From: Moritella marina ATCC 15381
Lineage (GTDB): Bacteria > Pseudomonadota > Gammaproteobacteria > Enterobacterales > Moritellaceae
Length of the DNA: 64,000 bases
Direction: 5' to 3'
Assembly: GCF_008931805.1 (NCBI RefSeq)
Contig: NZ_CP044399.1
Span: 4,203,370 to 4,267,369, forward strand
The notes below the pieces were generated by a model. That model did not search any database. It was not told the origin of the DNA and saw nothing but the letters and a program-made list of their open reading frames with translations. Positions within the stretch are counted from its first letter, which is position 1; each line of letters starts with the position of its first letter. Shown here piece after piece: positions 10,563 to 20,991 of the stretch. A program made the translations under genes and the position numbers.

Positions 10563-11518
10563 TGCAATTAGTGGCAATACAAATGACCTCGGGCGCCGAT
10601 ATTGATGCTAATTTAGCTTACGTGGCCTCGCAACTCGCGCGGGTGAACACTGCCATTGAACCGACATTAATTTTATTACCGGAAAATTTCGCCTTATTTT
10701 CCAATCGTGACGATTATGTCGCACATGCGGAGCCATTAGGGCAAGGGCGAGTACAACAACAGCTTGCCGATTGGGCTATAAAATACCAATGCTGGCTGGT
10801 TGCTGGGTCTTTCCCTATTCTTAGTGATATTGAGGAGCGTATTTACACGACCAGTTTAGCATTTGACCCGACTGGGGAATTGGTGCAACATTACCATAAG
10901 ATCCATTTATTTGATGCGCATGTTCCAGCGGTCTCTATCGTGAGCAACGCTGAGCAAGGTAAGGCTGAATGTCTGAAAGAGTTGAAGAAAGAGTTAAAGC
11001 CACAAACTTATAAAGAATCAGATAGTTTTATTGCCGGTGAGCAAATCGCGACTTTTACTATTCCTGCTAATACTGTTGGTGATAGCTGTGTTGATAATAG
11101 TGCTGTTGGTGAGCGCGGCTCCGGAGATATCACGGTTGGTATGGCAATTTGCTATGACCTGCGTTTTCCGGAATTATTCCGGGCATTGAGTGCTGCTAAT
11201 GCCGATGTATTATTACTGCCTGCCGCCTTTACTCATGCCACGGGGCAAGCGCATTGGTTACCCTTATTACAAGCCAGAGCCATAGAGAATCAATGCTATG
11301 TGTTAGCGGCAAACCAAGTGGGTGATCATGGCGGCAATCGTCATACTTGGGGTCATTCGGTTATCTTAGACCCTTGGGGCGAGAGCTTGGCGCAGCAAAC
11401 CTCGTCGTGCGGTATCTGCTGCGCGCGATTAGACAAACATAAGTTAGTACAAGTACGTGCTGACATACCTATTTTACAACATGCACGCTTTACGGCGAGC
11501 TTGAAAAATAAAGAGTAA
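10562..11518 (+). CDS. Nitrilase-superfamily deaminated-glutathione amidase-like protein
   Basis: This CN-hydrolase has an intact Glu-Lys-Cys triad: Glu41 in LLPENF, Lys113 in YHKIHLFD and Cys197 in [10 protein letters not shown]. Close Nit1-type relatives hydrolyse deaminated glutathione. At 318 residues it is about 40 longer than usual. The excess lies in two low-complexity insertions between Lys113 and Cys197: residues about 121-149, including the repeated KELKKELK, and about 170-188. The first includes a 12-base tandem duplication in the DNA. Its ATG overlaps the yhdP stop (TAATG). The exact substrate is not shown by sequence. Confidence 0.88.
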   Translation: MQLVAIQMTSGADIDANLAYVASQLARVNTAIEPTLILLPENFALFSNRDDYVAHAEPLGQGRVQQQLADWAIKYQCWLVAGSFPILSDIEERIYTTSLAFDPTGELVQHYHKIHLFDAHVPAVSIVSNAEQGKAECLKELKKELKPQTYKESDSFIAGEQIATFTIPANTVGDSCVDNSAVGERGSGDITVGMAICYDLRFPELFRALSAANADVLLLPAAFTHATGQAHWLPLLQARAIENQCYVLAANQVGDHGGNRHTWGHSVILDPWGESLAQQTSSCGICCARLDKHKLVQVRADIPILQHARFTASLKNKE

Positions 11519-11526
11519 TAATCACA

Positions 11527-12975
11527 ATGAGATTTGAACAAGTCGAAAATTCAATTTTACTGCCTGCCGAGTTAAACCTCGATAAGCTGCAGAGCACGCT
11601 GTCATTATTGATGGGCAATCAGCTTGATTATGGTGATCTTTATTTCCAAGCTTGTAAGCATGAGTCTTGGGGTTTAGAAGACGGCATTGTTAAAGAAGGT
11701 TCATTTAACATCGAGAAAGGTGTTGGTGTACGCGCAGTATCGGGTGAGAAAACCGGTTTTGCGTATTCTGACGAGATCAGTTTAAAGGCATTAACCCAGT
11801 CTGCGAAAGCGGCTCGCGGTATTGCTGCCAGTGGTGGCGAAGGTAAAGTAAAAGCCTGGAGCAGACCACAAGGTAGTGAGATTTATCAGCCATTAGATCC
11901 CTTAGCGAGCATGGAAAGACAACGTAAAATAGACTTGCTACATGAAGTTGATGTTTATGCGCGCGCATTAGATGCCAACGTGACTCAAGTAAGTGTGAGC
12001 TTATCTGCTGTATACGAAGAAGTATTAGTCGCAGCAACCGATGGCACATTGGCGACCGATGTACGTCCATTAGTTCGCATGAATTGTTCAGTGCTTATCG
12101 AAAAAAATGGTAAACGTGAACGCGGCGGCGCTGGTGGCGGTGGTCGTTATGGATTTGATTACTTTTTAGAGGATGTGGACGGTACGCAACGTGCTTTTAG
12201 CTATGCTAAAGATGCAGTGCGTCAGGCGTTAGTTAATATTGATGCTATTGATGCTCCAGCAGGCGCGATGGAAGTGGTACTGGGTGCTGGTTGGCCTGGA
12301 GTCTTGTTACATGAAGCGGTAGGCCATGGTTTAGAAGGTGACTTTAACCGTAAAGGCACGTCTTCTTATGCAGGCAAAATTGGCCAGCAAGTGGCATCGC
12401 CATTGTGTACGATTGTTGATAATGGCACGCTAGAGAATCGCCGTGGTTCATTGAATATTGATGATGAAGGTACGGTAACACAAAATACCATGTTGATTGA
12501 GAAGGGTATTTTGAAAGGTTACATGCAAGATAAGCTTAACGCCCGTTTAATGGGTGTTGAATCTACGGGTAACGGTCGTCGTGAATCATTTGCGCATTTA
12601 CCGATGCCACGTATGACCAATACTTACATGTTAGCTGGCGAGCATTCACCAGAAGAAATTATTAGCACGGTTAAGAAAGGGATTTACGCGCCTAACTTTG
12701 GTGGCGGTCAGGTAGATATTACTTCAGGTAAGTTTGTATTTTCTGCATCGGAGGCGTATTTAATTGAGAATGGTAAAATTACCACGCCAATTAAAGGTGC
12801 TACCTTGATCGGTAATGGCCATGATGCGATGCAAGATATCTCTATGGTCGGTAATGATCTGGAACTTGATAAAGGTGTCGGTATCTGTGGTAAAGAAGGT
12901 CAGAGCGTACCCGTTGGTGTTGGTCAGCCAACATTAAAATTAAACAGCATGACAGTGGGCGGCACTGGTAGCTAA
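11527..12975 (+). CDS. tldD: Metalloprotease TldD
   Basis: TldD and TldE (PmbA) form a heterodimeric zinc protease that trims unfolded peptides, matures microcin B17 in E. coli and helps degrade CcdA. The 482-residue protein carries the zinc-binding [11 protein letters not shown] motif from His262. It therefore supplies the catalytic half, while PmbA, encoded 0.8 kb downstream at 13772, lacks this motif. It is the last gene of the mre-rng-yhdP-nit run and ends before a strong bidirectional hairpin at 13006-13047. Confidence 0.96.
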   Translation: MRFEQVENSILLPAELNLDKLQSTLSLLMGNQLDYGDLYFQACKHESWGLEDGIVKEGSFNIEKGVGVRAVSGEKTGFAYSDEISLKALTQSAKAARGIAASGGEGKVKAWSRPQGSEIYQPLDPLASMERQRKIDLLHEVDVYARALDANVTQVSVSLSAVYEEVLVAATDGTLATDVRPLVRMNCSVLIEKNGKRERGGAGGGGRYGFDYFLEDVDGTQRAFSYAKDAVRQALVNIDAIDAPAGAMEVVLGAGWPGVLLHEAVGHGLEGDFNRKGTSSYAGKIGQQVASPLCTIVDNGTLENRRGSLNIDDEGTVTQNTMLIEKGILKGYMQDKLNARLMGVESTGNGRRESFAHLPMPRMTNTYMLAGEHSPEEIISTVKKGIYAPNFGGGQVDITSGKFVFSASEAYLIENGKITTPIKGATLIGNGHDAMQDISMVGNDLELDKGVGICGKEGQSVPVGVGQPTLKLNSMTVGGTGS

Positions 12976-13005
12976 TTTGCTATTTGTAGTGTGTTGTAGA
13001 TAAAA

Positions 13006-13047
13006 ATAAAGCCCTAACAAGTATATAATCACTTGTTAGGGCTTTAT
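13006..13047. terminator. Bidirectional terminator between convergent tldD and darP
   Basis: A perfect 17-bp stem (13006-13022 with 13031-13047) encloses an 8-base loop. On the minus strand the stem runs into a T-rich tract, suited to ending darP. On the plus strand it ends tldD, though the T tract there is weaker. Confidence 0.85.
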
Positions 13048-13094
13048 GGTTTGTATTGCTTGCATATCACTGTGGCCAAAATGGCCAATTAATA

Positions 13095-13661
13095 TTACAG
13101 ACCAGCAATTTCACGCAGGTGTTTAAAGATTTCTTTGCTTGGTTTCGCTGCTTTAAGCGGCTTTTCAGCTTTCAGTTCTTTATTTACTTGGCGAATAAGT
13201 TGACGTAGCTTCTGACGATCAGCACCTGGGTATGTTTCCATCAACGTTGAGATCGCAGCGTCACCACCGGCAATGAGCTCATCACGAACTATTTCTAATT
13301 TCGCTAATTCAACCGTTGCTTGGTTATACTTATTGGTGATCTTATCGTATGCCGCTTGGATTGGCTCAAGACCGTCGCTACGCATGATTTTGCACATGTA
13401 CGATAGGTGTCTGCTGTAAGCATCAGTACGTACAACAATTTTTCTTGCTGTGACGATTGCTGCAAGCATCTCTTCTGAAAAACCCATCTTGGCAATTTCG
13501 GCTTTACTGAGTAAAGCGATAGCGCCAGCGAGTTTTTGTGTCTTGGCAATTTCAATTTTATTTTCTGCACGACTTTGATATAACTCGTCGTCTTCAGCGC
13601 GTCGGTAAGACTTTTCACTGGTAATATTTCGTTCTCTTACGCTCATAATATTCTTTTTCAA
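13095..13661 (-). CDS. darP: Ribosome-associated protein DarP (YjgA)
   Basis: DarP binds late 50S ribosomal precursors and helps fold the peptidyl-transferase centre. The 188-residue, highly charged helical protein matches the DUF615 family in length and in the C-terminal KAAKPSKEIFKHLREIAGL segment. It is divergent from pmbA, which starts 110 bases away, as in many gammaproteobacteria, so their promoters share that gap. Confidence 0.92.
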   Translation of the reverse strand: MKKNIMSVRERNITSEKSYRRAEDDELYQSRAENKIEIAKTQKLAGAIALLSKAEIAKMGFSEEMLAAIVTARKIVVRTDAYSRHLSYMCKIMRSDGLEPIQAAYDKITNKYNQATVELAKLEIVRDELIAGGDAAISTLMETYPGADRQKLRQLIRQVNKELKAEKPLKAAKPSKEIFKHLREIAGL

Positions 13662-13771
13662 AACGATTGATATGTTAATTGTATCAGTTTATTGCTAATT
13701 GCGCAGTTGCTGCAGGAATTTTTATCACATCATGGTATGCTAAATCCAGTATAACTAATTGAAACGAGCCC

Positions 13772-15112
13772 ATGAACTTAAAACAGCAAATTACATTAGA
13801 ACAAAATAAATTGGAATTAGCCGTTACTCAAGCACTCGACATCGCCAAAAAAGCGGGTGCGAGTGCGGCTGAAGTAGCTATTTCACGACAAACTGGTTTG
13901 TCTGTGAGTACGCGCATGGGTGAAGTTGAGAATGTTGAATTCAACCATGATGGCGCGTTAGGTATTTGTGTATACCGCGGTCAACGCAAGGGTAATGCAT
14001 CAACATCTGATCTAAGTGAAGCGGCAATCCAGAGTACTGTTGCGGCGGCGTTAGATATCGCCTTGCACACAGCTGAAGATGAATTCGCTGGTTTGGCTGA
14101 TCGTGAGTTGATGGCATTTGAACCCGAAGACTTAGACTTATGTCACCCGATTGAGATTAAGCCTGAGTATGCGATTGAGCAAGCTTGCCTGACTGAACGT
14201 TTAGCCTTAGCGCAAGACTCACGTATTGTGAATAGTGAAGGTGCGTTTACCAGTCACAGCAGTATTAAAGTCTACGGCAACAGCCATGGCTTGATAAATG
14301 GCTACGCGAGTACGCGCCATAGCATGAGCTCAGTTTTGATTGCTGAAGAAGATGGCGCAATGGAACGTGATTACGGCTACTCAATGGCCCGTGACGCAAG
14401 TAAATTGTGGACACCTGAACAGATTGCTACTGAAGCAGTTAATCGCACTGTAGACCGTCTAGGCGCTCGTAAGATTGATACCTGTAATGTCCCTGTGATT
14501 TTCCACCATGATGTTGCCAGCAGTTTAATGGGTCAACTTGTGATGGGTATCAGCGGCGGTAGCTTATACCGTAAATCATCATTCTTACTTGATAAACTCG
14601 GTGAGCAAATTTTTCCTGAATGGTTAAACATTCAAGAGCGTCCACATATTAAAGGTGGTTTAGCGTCATCTATGTATGATGCCGAAGGCGTGCGTACCAA
14701 AGATTTAAATGTGGTTGACCAAGGTATCTTAAACAGCTACTTATTAACGAGCTATAGCGGCCGTAAATTAGGCATGCAAACAACCGGTCATGCTGGTGGT
14801 ATCCATAACTGGAACGTCACCGGTAAGGGTGAAACACTAGGTCAACTTTGTCGCCAAATGGGCACCGGTTTATTAGTGACGGAGTTGATGGGGCAGGGCG
14901 TGAATATCGTTACTGGTGATTATAGCCGTGGCGCGTCAGGTTTCTGGGTTGAAAACGGTGAACTGCAATATCCTGTGCACGAGATCACGATCGCGGGTAA
15001 CTTAACGGACATGTTCAAAAACATTGTCGCAGTGGGTAAAGACGTCGATGTGCGTAGCAGTATCCTAATGGGGTCAACACTACTAGAATCAATGCAGATC
15101 GCGGGTAACTAG
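13772..15112 (+). CDS. pmbA: TldE/PmbA subunit of the TldD-TldE protease
   Basis: This 446-residue PmbA/TldA-family protein is the partner of TldD. It has the family fold but lacks the HExxxH zinc site. The C-terminal GASGFWVENGELQYPVHEITIAGNL segment is strongly conserved in PmbA. Both halves of the protease lie within 3.6 kb here, separated by the opposite-strand darP. A classical terminator follows at 15152-15184. Confidence 0.95.
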   Translation: MNLKQQITLEQNKLELAVTQALDIAKKAGASAAEVAISRQTGLSVSTRMGEVENVEFNHDGALGICVYRGQRKGNASTSDLSEAAIQSTVAAALDIALHTAEDEFAGLADRELMAFEPEDLDLCHPIEIKPEYAIEQACLTERLALAQDSRIVNSEGAFTSHSSIKVYGNSHGLINGYASTRHSMSSVLIAEEDGAMERDYGYSMARDASKLWTPEQIATEAVNRTVDRLGARKIDTCNVPVIFHHDVASSLMGQLVMGISGGSLYRKSSFLLDKLGEQIFPEWLNIQERPHIKGGLASSMYDAEGVRTKDLNVVDQGILNSYLLTSYSGRKLGMQTTGHAGGIHNWNVTGKGETLGQLCRQMGTGLLVTELMGQGVNIVTGDYSRGASGFWVENGELQYPVHEITIAGNLTDMFKNIVAVGKDVDVRSSILMGSTLLESMQIAGN

Positions 15113-15151
15113 TCTGCTGCTTAGCGATGTACTGAGCTGCGAATAGAATCT

Positions 15152-15190
15152 AAAAAGCCTGTGTTATTAAAACACAGGCTTTTTATTTAC
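15152..15190 (+). terminator. Rho-independent terminator after pmbA
   Basis: AAAAAGCCTGTGTT at 15152-15165 pairs perfectly with 15171-15184 around a 5-base loop. The 3' arm ends in five T residues followed by ATTT. Because the 5' arm begins with five A residues, it can also serve mgtE, which converges from the other strand. Confidence 0.9.
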
Positions 15191-15243
15191 AACGAATAAA
15201 TACCAGCACTTATCAGCATATACGCTTATTCGTTTTAAATTGA

Positions 15244-16605
15244 TTATGAACCGTAAACCAAGGTCGCCATGCCTAAGAAGGCAAATAGACCGACAACATC
15301 AGTGACCGTTGTGAGTGCCATACCGCCTGCTAATGCCGGGTCGATATTGTATTTTTTCATCACCAGTGGGATCACTACACCAGCGAGCCCCCCCATCGCC
15401 ATATTAATAAACATCGCGCCACCAATGATCAGCCCCAGTGACATGTCGCCTTTCCATAATGAAACGATAATCGCGATAGAGATAGCCCAGATAGCCCCAT
15501 TCAGCGCCCCAACCATGGCTTCTTTACCAATCAACCAACGACTATTTTCATCGCTAATATGGCCAACTGCCATACCACGAATCACCAGTGCAAGGGTTTG
15601 ATTACCGGCAATGCCACCCATACTTGGTACTATGGTCATTAAAATAGCCAGTGTTGCTAGCTGCTCTAACGTTGCTTCAAACATATTAGATACGGATGCA
15701 GCGGTGAGTGCCGCAACTAAATTAACCCCAAGCCAGAGCGTACGACGTTTGGTACTTTGGATGACAGGGGCAAAAGTATCCTCGTCATCATCCATACCGG
15801 CCATACCCATCATGTCATGCTCGGCATTTTCACGAATAATATCAACCACATCATCAATGGTAATACGACCGAGTAATTTTCCTGAATCATCGAGTACCGG
15901 CGCTGATATCCAATCATGACGCTCAAACAATTTGGCTACTTCAGACGTATCCATCGTAGCTGGTAAGGTTTCTGCTTCGCGATCCATAATGGTGCTAATA
16001 ACACTGTTAGGATCAGTCGTGAGCAGCATTGCTAACGGTACATCGCCAATTAATCGGTCATCTTTATCTACAACGTATAGCGTATCTGTGGCTTCAGGTA
16101 ATTCTCCACGCAAACGAATATAACGTAAGATCACATCAACAGTGACATCTGGACGTAAAGTAATGGTGTCCGTATCCATGATACTGCCCGCAGTATCTTC
16201 TGGATAGGCCATCGCCGCTTCTAGACGATGGCGATCTTGGGTATCCATTTGCGTGATAACTTCTTGATAGATGCTGTCGGGTAGACTACGGAGAATATTC
16301 GCGAGGTCATCGGTATCTAACCCTTCCGTTGCGGCGACCAGTGATTCAGTATCCATCAGTTTTAGAATACTGGTTTTGGCATCTTCATTTAGCTCATCAA
16401 GGATCTCACCTTGCATTTCAGAGTCTGTTAATCGCCACAAAACCTTACGACCAGCTGGTGGTGATGATTCGAGTAATAATGCAATATCACAAGGGGGCGT
16501 TTGGTTGAGCATTCGTTTTACGTGAACAAACATACCGCTGTCGAGCGCTTCATTCATTTCACTTAAACGCAGGTGTGTGCTGTCATGCTCCATTTGTTCT
16601 AGCAT
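15244..16605 (-). CDS. mgtE: Magnesium transporter MgtE
   Basis: MgtE is a homodimeric, Mg2+-gated channel for magnesium uptake. The 453-residue protein has the usual order: N-terminal helical domain (about residues 20-130), two CBS domains that sense Mg2+ (about 135-255), then five membrane helices (about 285-453), including the pore region around GGIAGNQTLALVIRG. It lies downstream of rapZ, but a 146-base gap makes a separate promoter possible. A second Met at residue 4 is an alternative start. Confidence 0.95.
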   Translation of the reverse strand: MLEQMEHDSTHLRLSEMNEALDSGMFVHVKRMLNQTPPCDIALLLESSPPAGRKVLWRLTDSEMQGEILDELNEDAKTSILKLMDTESLVAATEGLDTDDLANILRSLPDSIYQEVITQMDTQDRHRLEAAMAYPEDTAGSIMDTDTITLRPDVTVDVILRYIRLRGELPEATDTLYVVDKDDRLIGDVPLAMLLTTDPNSVISTIMDREAETLPATMDTSEVAKLFERHDWISAPVLDDSGKLLGRITIDDVVDIIRENAEHDMMGMAGMDDDEDTFAPVIQSTKRRTLWLGVNLVAALTAASVSNMFEATLEQLATLAILMTIVPSMGGIAGNQTLALVIRGMAVGHISDENSRWLIGKEAMVGALNGAIWAISIAIIVSLWKGDMSLGLIIGGAMFINMAMGGLAGVVIPLVMKKYNIDPALAGGMALTTVTDVVGLFAFLGMATLVYGS

Positions 16606-16751
16606 ATGTCGTCCCCATTCTTATTATTCTTGTGCAAGACCTTGCCCACTGATGCGGACAATTCTAGCTTAATCAGTATTTATAATCAGTATTTACATAA
16701 ATTATCATAATGCATTATATGGTATTGATAATACGTTGGTTAAGTAAGTGC

Positions 16752-17615
16752 TTAGCTGATCTTATGTTTGTTTTTCTCTAATGTCTGATGTCGAGTTTGT
16801 ACGATACGGTCTTGCAGTTTAAAGCATTTAGCTAATTGCTCTGCAATAAAGACAGAACGGTGTTGACCGCCAGTACAACCTATTGCAACAGTGACATAGC
16901 TGCGGTTATTTTTTTCTAACAGGGGGAGCCAAGTCGTCAATAAATTTTCGATTTGCAGTGCAAAGCTCATCACTTCGGGTTGTTGGCTAAGGTAATTAAT
17001 GACTGGTTCATCCAAGCCTGTGTAAGGCTTTAATTCTGGGATCCAGTGTGGGTTAGGTAAAAATCGTACATCGAATACGTAGTCTGCGTCCATTGGCAGG
17101 CCATGTTTGAAACCAAATGATTGGAAGACCAAGACCAACTGATTATTTTTCTTACCCAAAATACGTTCTTTGATTTGCTCGCTAAGCTCATGAATATTAA
17201 GCTCGGTGGTATCGATTTTTAAATCAGCATGCAAGGCGATAGGGCGTAAGCGCTTTTCTTCTATTTCAATTGCTTGAGATAGTGATAGCTCATCTTTGGT
17301 TAATGGATGCAGTCGTCTGGTTTCGCTGTAGCGTTTAATAAGCACTGCTTTATTGGTATCCAAGAATAAACTGGTTAGATCGGTGCTGGCTTTTAGGGCC
17401 GCTATAATGTCATTTAATTCTTGTTTATCAGTTGGCAGATTACGGACATCGATACTAACCGCTACTTTTTCAGTTTTTTCATTTAAGGTTTGCAGTAGCT
17501 GTGGGAGCAAGGTAACAGGTAGGTTGTCTACACAATAGTAGCCTAAGTCTTCAAGTACCCGTAATGCAATTGACTTACCGGATCCTGATTGGCCGCTGAC
17601 GATTATTAATTTCAT
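16752..17615 (-). CDS. rapZ: RNase adapter and nucleotide-binding protein RapZ
   Basis: RapZ presents the small RNA GlmZ to RNase E and so controls GlmS, the entry enzyme to amino-sugar and hence cell wall synthesis. The 287-residue protein has a Walker A motif GQSGSGKS at residues 8-15 and the conserved C-terminal [17 protein letters not shown] region. It normally sits between ptsN and npr. Here neither is present: hpf precedes it across a 223-base gap and mgtE follows. Confidence 0.96.
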   Translation of the reverse strand: MKLIIVSGQSGSGKSIALRVLEDLGYYCVDNLPVTLLPQLLQTLNEKTEKVAVSIDVRNLPTDKQELNDIIAALKASTDLTSLFLDTNKAVLIKRYSETRRLHPLTKDELSLSQAIEIEEKRLRPIALHADLKIDTTELNIHELSEQIKERILGKKNNQLVLVFQSFGFKHGLPMDADYVFDVRFLPNPHWIPELKPYTGLDEPVINYLSQQPEVMSFALQIENLLTTWLPLLEKNNRSYVTVAIGCTGGQHRSVFIAEQLAKCFKLQDRIVQTRHQTLEKNKHKIS

Positions 17616-17761
17616 GTTCTGTCCCCATATCTGCGCAGCGAATATATCATTACTATAGTTAAAATTAGGTTGCTAATTTTAAACCTGCAATAATATAAAA
17701 GAATGCTCATTATCCCGTAATTGATGTGGATATGATATGTTTTAATTATGTCAGCACTATT

Positions 17762-17817
17762 AATACTTCAAGTATTACTTAAAGTAATACCTAAAGGAAA
17801 AGTGGTTTTCCTTTAGG
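17762..17817. repeat. Run of overlapping palindromes between hpf and rapZ
   Basis: Three inverted repeats follow each other: AATACT/AGTATT at 17762-17776, GTATTACTT/AAGTAATAC at 17772-17790 around a single A, and a perfect 12-bp stem at 17790-17801 with 17806-17817 around GTGG. The first two share bases 17772-17776 and cannot form together. No T tract follows the strong stem on the minus (transcribed) strand, so it looks more like an RNA processing or stability element than a simple terminator. It lies where ptsN is usually found. Confidence 0.65.
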
Positions 17818-17838
17818 TTATTTGTTGTGGGGCTAAAA

Positions 17839-18126
17839 TTAATGGCGAATTAATTTTTCTTTATGTTTAATGACTTGTCTATCGAGTTTGTCCATTAAGC
17901 CATCAATGGCTGCATACATGTCGTTATGTTCATGTACGGCAAAGATTTCACCCCCGCTTAACTGTATTTTGGCTTCTGCAACTTGGAGTAGTTTTTCGAC
18001 ATTTAAAATAACATGAATATTGTTGATGTGATCGAAATGTCGTTCTAATTTGGAAAACTTACTATCAACGTAATCTTTCAGTGAATCTGTAATGTCTACA
18101 TGTCTACCTGTTAAATTAATTTGCAT
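17839..18126 (-). CDS. hpf: Hibernation-promoting factor (short type)
   Basis: HPF binds the 30S decoding region in stationary phase and promotes 100S ribosome dimers. The 95-residue protein has the YfiA/HPF pattern, starting MQINLTGRHVDITDSLKDYV, and ends with a basic tail. It lacks the long C-terminal dimerisation domain of long HPF. It follows rpoN by 31 bases, the usual arrangement. Confidence 0.95.
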   Translation of the reverse strand: MQINLTGRHVDITDSLKDYVDSKFSKLERHFDHINNIHVILNVEKLLQVAEAKIQLSGGEIFAVHEHNDMYAAIDGLMDKLDRQVIKHKEKLIRH

Positions 18127-18157
18127 ATACGTCTCCCTTATGAAGGTTGGGTGAGCC

Positions 18158-19678
18158 CTATAACAGACTCTTGCGCTGATTAGATGGTGGTATGCTCAGT
18201 GCTTCTCGATACTTTGCAATCGTACGTCGAGCGACCTTGATACCTTGATCAGCAAGTAAATCAGCAATCTTACTGTCACTTAATGGTTTGCTGACATTTT
18301 CTGCCGCGACCAATTTCTTAATTAATGCGCGAATAGCGGTTGATGAACATTCGCCACCGTTATCTGTGCTGACATGACTTGAAAAGAAAAATTTCAATTC
18401 AAAGATCCCACGCGGAGTATGCATAAATTTCTGCGTTGTCACTCGTGATATCGTTGATTCATGCATTTCGACTTCTTCGGCAATATCGTTGAGTACCATT
18501 GGCTTCATAGCTTCATCGCCATACTCAAAGAAATCCATCTGCCGTTGTACGATACTTTTTGTTACTTTTAGTAAAGTGTCATTACGACTGTCTAAACTTT
18601 TAATGAACCACTTGGCTTCTTGTACATGGGTACGAACAAATTGCCCATCGCTACTGTTGCGGTTGCCAGTCGTAAGATTAGCATATTCATTGTTCACCTT
18701 TAATCTTGGCACAATGTCAGGATTTAACTCTACCACCCATTGATTATTTTTTTTCTTTACGAGCACGTCGGGTATAACGTACAGTCCTTCTGTTTGATCA
18801 ATGACATTACCTGGTCTTGGTTCCAAGCTCTGAATTAATTGCATGATCTCTTTTAGCTGTGGTTCTTTTAATTTTGTTTTACGGCTTAATTGACGGTAGT
18901 CGCGATTACCTAATAAATCCATATGAGATTGAATAATTTGCTGACATTCGCTTAACCAAGGGGTATTTTTAGGTAAATGCTGGAGTTGGATCAATAAACA
19001 CTCTTGTAGTGAACGTGCTGCTACACCGATGGGGTCAAAGTGTTGAATACGTTTTAGTACGGCTTCGACTTCATCTAATTCAATCTTAGCATCGTTGTTG
19101 GCATCGACTTCTTGGTGGTCGATATCCACGCTGTTGAGGATCTCCTCGCAAGTTTGAGTCAGATAACCGTGGTCATCAATACCATCAATGATGGCGACCG
19201 CAATCGCGCGATCAATGTCAGAAAAAGGGGTGAGTTCCATTTGCCACATTAAATGTTCGTATAAACCTTCGCTGGTTTCACCTTGGTAAACTTGATCTAG
19301 GCCATCAATCCCGGCACTGCCACTACTGTGATTTTGTATTTGTGGGGTGTAAACGTCATCCCAATTACTGTCATTAGGGAGTTCATCGGGCATAGATTCG
19401 CTGGCAAGCGCATCACCGACTTCAATTTGACTGCTATCGGTCAGCGCGGCATCATGATTGGCGTCATTGCTCTGATCATCATGCGCGTTATGATTATCGA
19501 CGTCGTTAGCGGCCGACTCGTGGGGCTCTTCTTGTTCTAATAGTGGATTGCTATCTAGCGCTTCTTGGATCTCTTGCTGTAACTCCAAGGTCGATAATTG
19601 TAATAATCGAATCGCTTGTTGTAACTGTGGCGTCATTGCCAGAGATTGACTCATCCTAAGTTGTAATGATGGCTTCAT
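18158..19678 (-). CDS. rpoN: RNA polymerase sigma-54 factor RpoN
   Basis: Sigma-54 directs polymerase to -24/-12 promoters and needs AAA+ activators. The 506-residue protein starts with the Gln/Leu-rich activator-interacting region (residues 1-48), followed by an acidic Asp/Asn-rich linker (about 50-110), the core-binding domain, a helix-turn-helix region (about 395-415) and the RpoN box ARRTIAKYR near residue 483. It lies between lptB and hpf as in most gammaproteobacteria. Sigma-54 probably controls flagella and nitrogen genes elsewhere in this genome, but nothing here shows that. Confidence 0.97.
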   Translation of the reverse strand: MKPSLQLRMSQSLAMTPQLQQAIRLLQLSTLELQQEIQEALDSNPLLEQEEPHESAANDVDNHNAHDDQSNDANHDAALTDSSQIEVGDALASESMPDELPNDSNWDDVYTPQIQNHSSGSAGIDGLDQVYQGETSEGLYEHLMWQMELTPFSDIDRAIAVAIIDGIDDHGYLTQTCEEILNSVDIDHQEVDANNDAKIELDEVEAVLKRIQHFDPIGVAARSLQECLLIQLQHLPKNTPWLSECQQIIQSHMDLLGNRDYRQLSRKTKLKEPQLKEIMQLIQSLEPRPGNVIDQTEGLYVIPDVLVKKKNNQWVVELNPDIVPRLKVNNEYANLTTGNRNSSDGQFVRTHVQEAKWFIKSLDSRNDTLLKVTKSIVQRQMDFFEYGDEAMKPMVLNDIAEEVEMHESTISRVTTQKFMHTPRGIFELKFFFSSHVSTDNGGECSSTAIRALIKKLVAAENVSKPLSDSKIADLLADQGIKVARRTIAKYREALSIPPSNQRKSLL

Positions 19679-19749
19679 CTAACGACTACTCTCTCTTCCT
19701 TAATGCGGCTAAGTATCCATATCAAACTATATTTGGAACTGATATCAAA

Positions 19750-20475
19750 CTATAGTCGGAATTGATCTCCAAGATAAACTTCTTTTACTTTTTCGTTGGA
19801 TAAAATTTCTTCAGAGGTGCCTGAAGCGATCAAATGTCCATGACTAACAATATATGAATGTTCACATACATCAAGCGTTTCACGTACGTTATGATCGGTA
19901 ATTAACACACCTAAACCACGATCACGCAAATGCTGAATGATTTTCTTAATATCGCCCACTGAAATTGGGTCTACACCGGCAAATGGTTCATCTAATAAAA
20001 TAAATTTAGGATCTGCGGCGAGTGCGCGGGCTATCTCTACACGACGACGTTCACCACCCGATAAGCTCATGCCTAAACTGTCGCGGATATGGGTTATATG
20101 GAATTCTTCTAATAATTCTTCTAACTTCTCTTCGCGTTCAAAACGGCTTAATTCTGTGCGTAATTCTAAAATCGCCATGATATTCTTTGTTACCGATAAG
20201 CGTCGAAAAATAGAAGCTTCTTGCGGTAAGTAACCAATACCTTGCTGTGCGCGAATATGCATCGGCTCATGGGTTAACTCTTGGTCATCGATGAAGATTT
20301 GTCCATGATCTCGTTTCACCAAGCCTACCACCATATAAAAGGTGGTGGTTTTACCGGCGCCGTTAGGCCCAAGCAAGCCAACAATTTGACCTGATTCAAC
20401 TTCCAGACTCACATCTGAAACAACTTTTCGTTTGTTGTAACTTTTTGCTAAGTGTGATGCTTTTAAACGCGCCAT
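19750..20475 (-). CDS. lptB: LPS export ATP-binding protein LptB
   Basis: LptB is the cytoplasmic ATPase of the LptB2FG transporter that extracts LPS from the inner membrane and pushes it along the LptC-LptA bridge. The 241-residue protein has Walker [10 protein letters not shown] (residues 35-43), the signature [15 protein letters not shown] and Walker B FILLDEP. It follows lptA by 15 bases in the kdsD-kdsC-lptC-lptA-lptB run. Confidence 0.97.
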   Translation of the reverse strand: MARLKASHLAKSYNKRKVVSDVSLEVESGQIVGLLGPNGAGKTTTFYMVVGLVKRDHGQIFIDDQELTHEPMHIRAQQGIGYLPQEASIFRRLSVTKNIMAILELRTELSRFEREEKLEELLEEFHITHIRDSLGMSLSGGERRRVEIARALAADPKFILLDEPFAGVDPISVGDIKKIIQHLRDRGLGVLITDHNVRETLDVCEHSYIVSHGHLIASGTSEEILSNEKVKEVYLGDQFRL

Positions 20476-20490
20476 ATGAATTTACTTACT

Positions 20491-20991
20491 CTACTTAGTT
20501 TTGGTGTCTTCAGGAGTGAAAATAGTGATCACGCGATCGGATTCATTTTTGCCACTCTCGGCTATCATTTCTTGTTTATCAATTTGGTAGATGATCTTAT
20601 CACCTTTAACTTCACTATCTGCTTGGCGTAAACGGGCATTCTTTGACAAGGTTAGGCGTTTTCTGCCAAGTTCGTAGCGGATCTCGTTAGACTCGGCGTT
20701 AATTTTTTTACCGTCATCAAGTTCTTGGTAAAAAGTGGCTACGTTCCCTGTCGCGATCATTACTTCTGTGCCTTTGCCGCCAGAACTTAATACCGTTAGT
20801 TTATCCGCATGTATTAATATAGTGCCTTGCGTTACGACCACATTATCATAAAAGATAACGCGGTTCTCTTTAATAAACACTTCTTGACGCTTGGCATTTA
20901 CGACAACATTTTCTTGGAAGTCAGACTCTAATGCGAGCGCTGAATTACTCATGAATAATGTTAACAGTAAAACTTTATATTTTTTCATCAT
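20491..20991 (-). CDS. lptA: LPS transport periplasmic protein LptA
   Basis: LptA polymerises into the periplasmic bridge carrying LPS between LptC and LptD. The 166-residue protein has a cleavable signal peptide (about residues 1-20, ending in ALA) and an OstA-type beta-jellyroll domain. It overlaps the end of lptC by 17 bases, so the two are translationally coupled. Confidence 0.94.
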   Translation of the reverse strand: MMKKYKVLLLTLFMSNSALALESDFQENVVVNAKRQEVFIKENRVIFYDNVVVTQGTILIHADKLTVLSSGGKGTEVMIATGNVATFYQELDDGKKINAESNEIRYELGRKRLTLSKNARLRQADSEVKGDKIIYQIDKQEMIAESGKNESDRVITIFTPEDTKTK

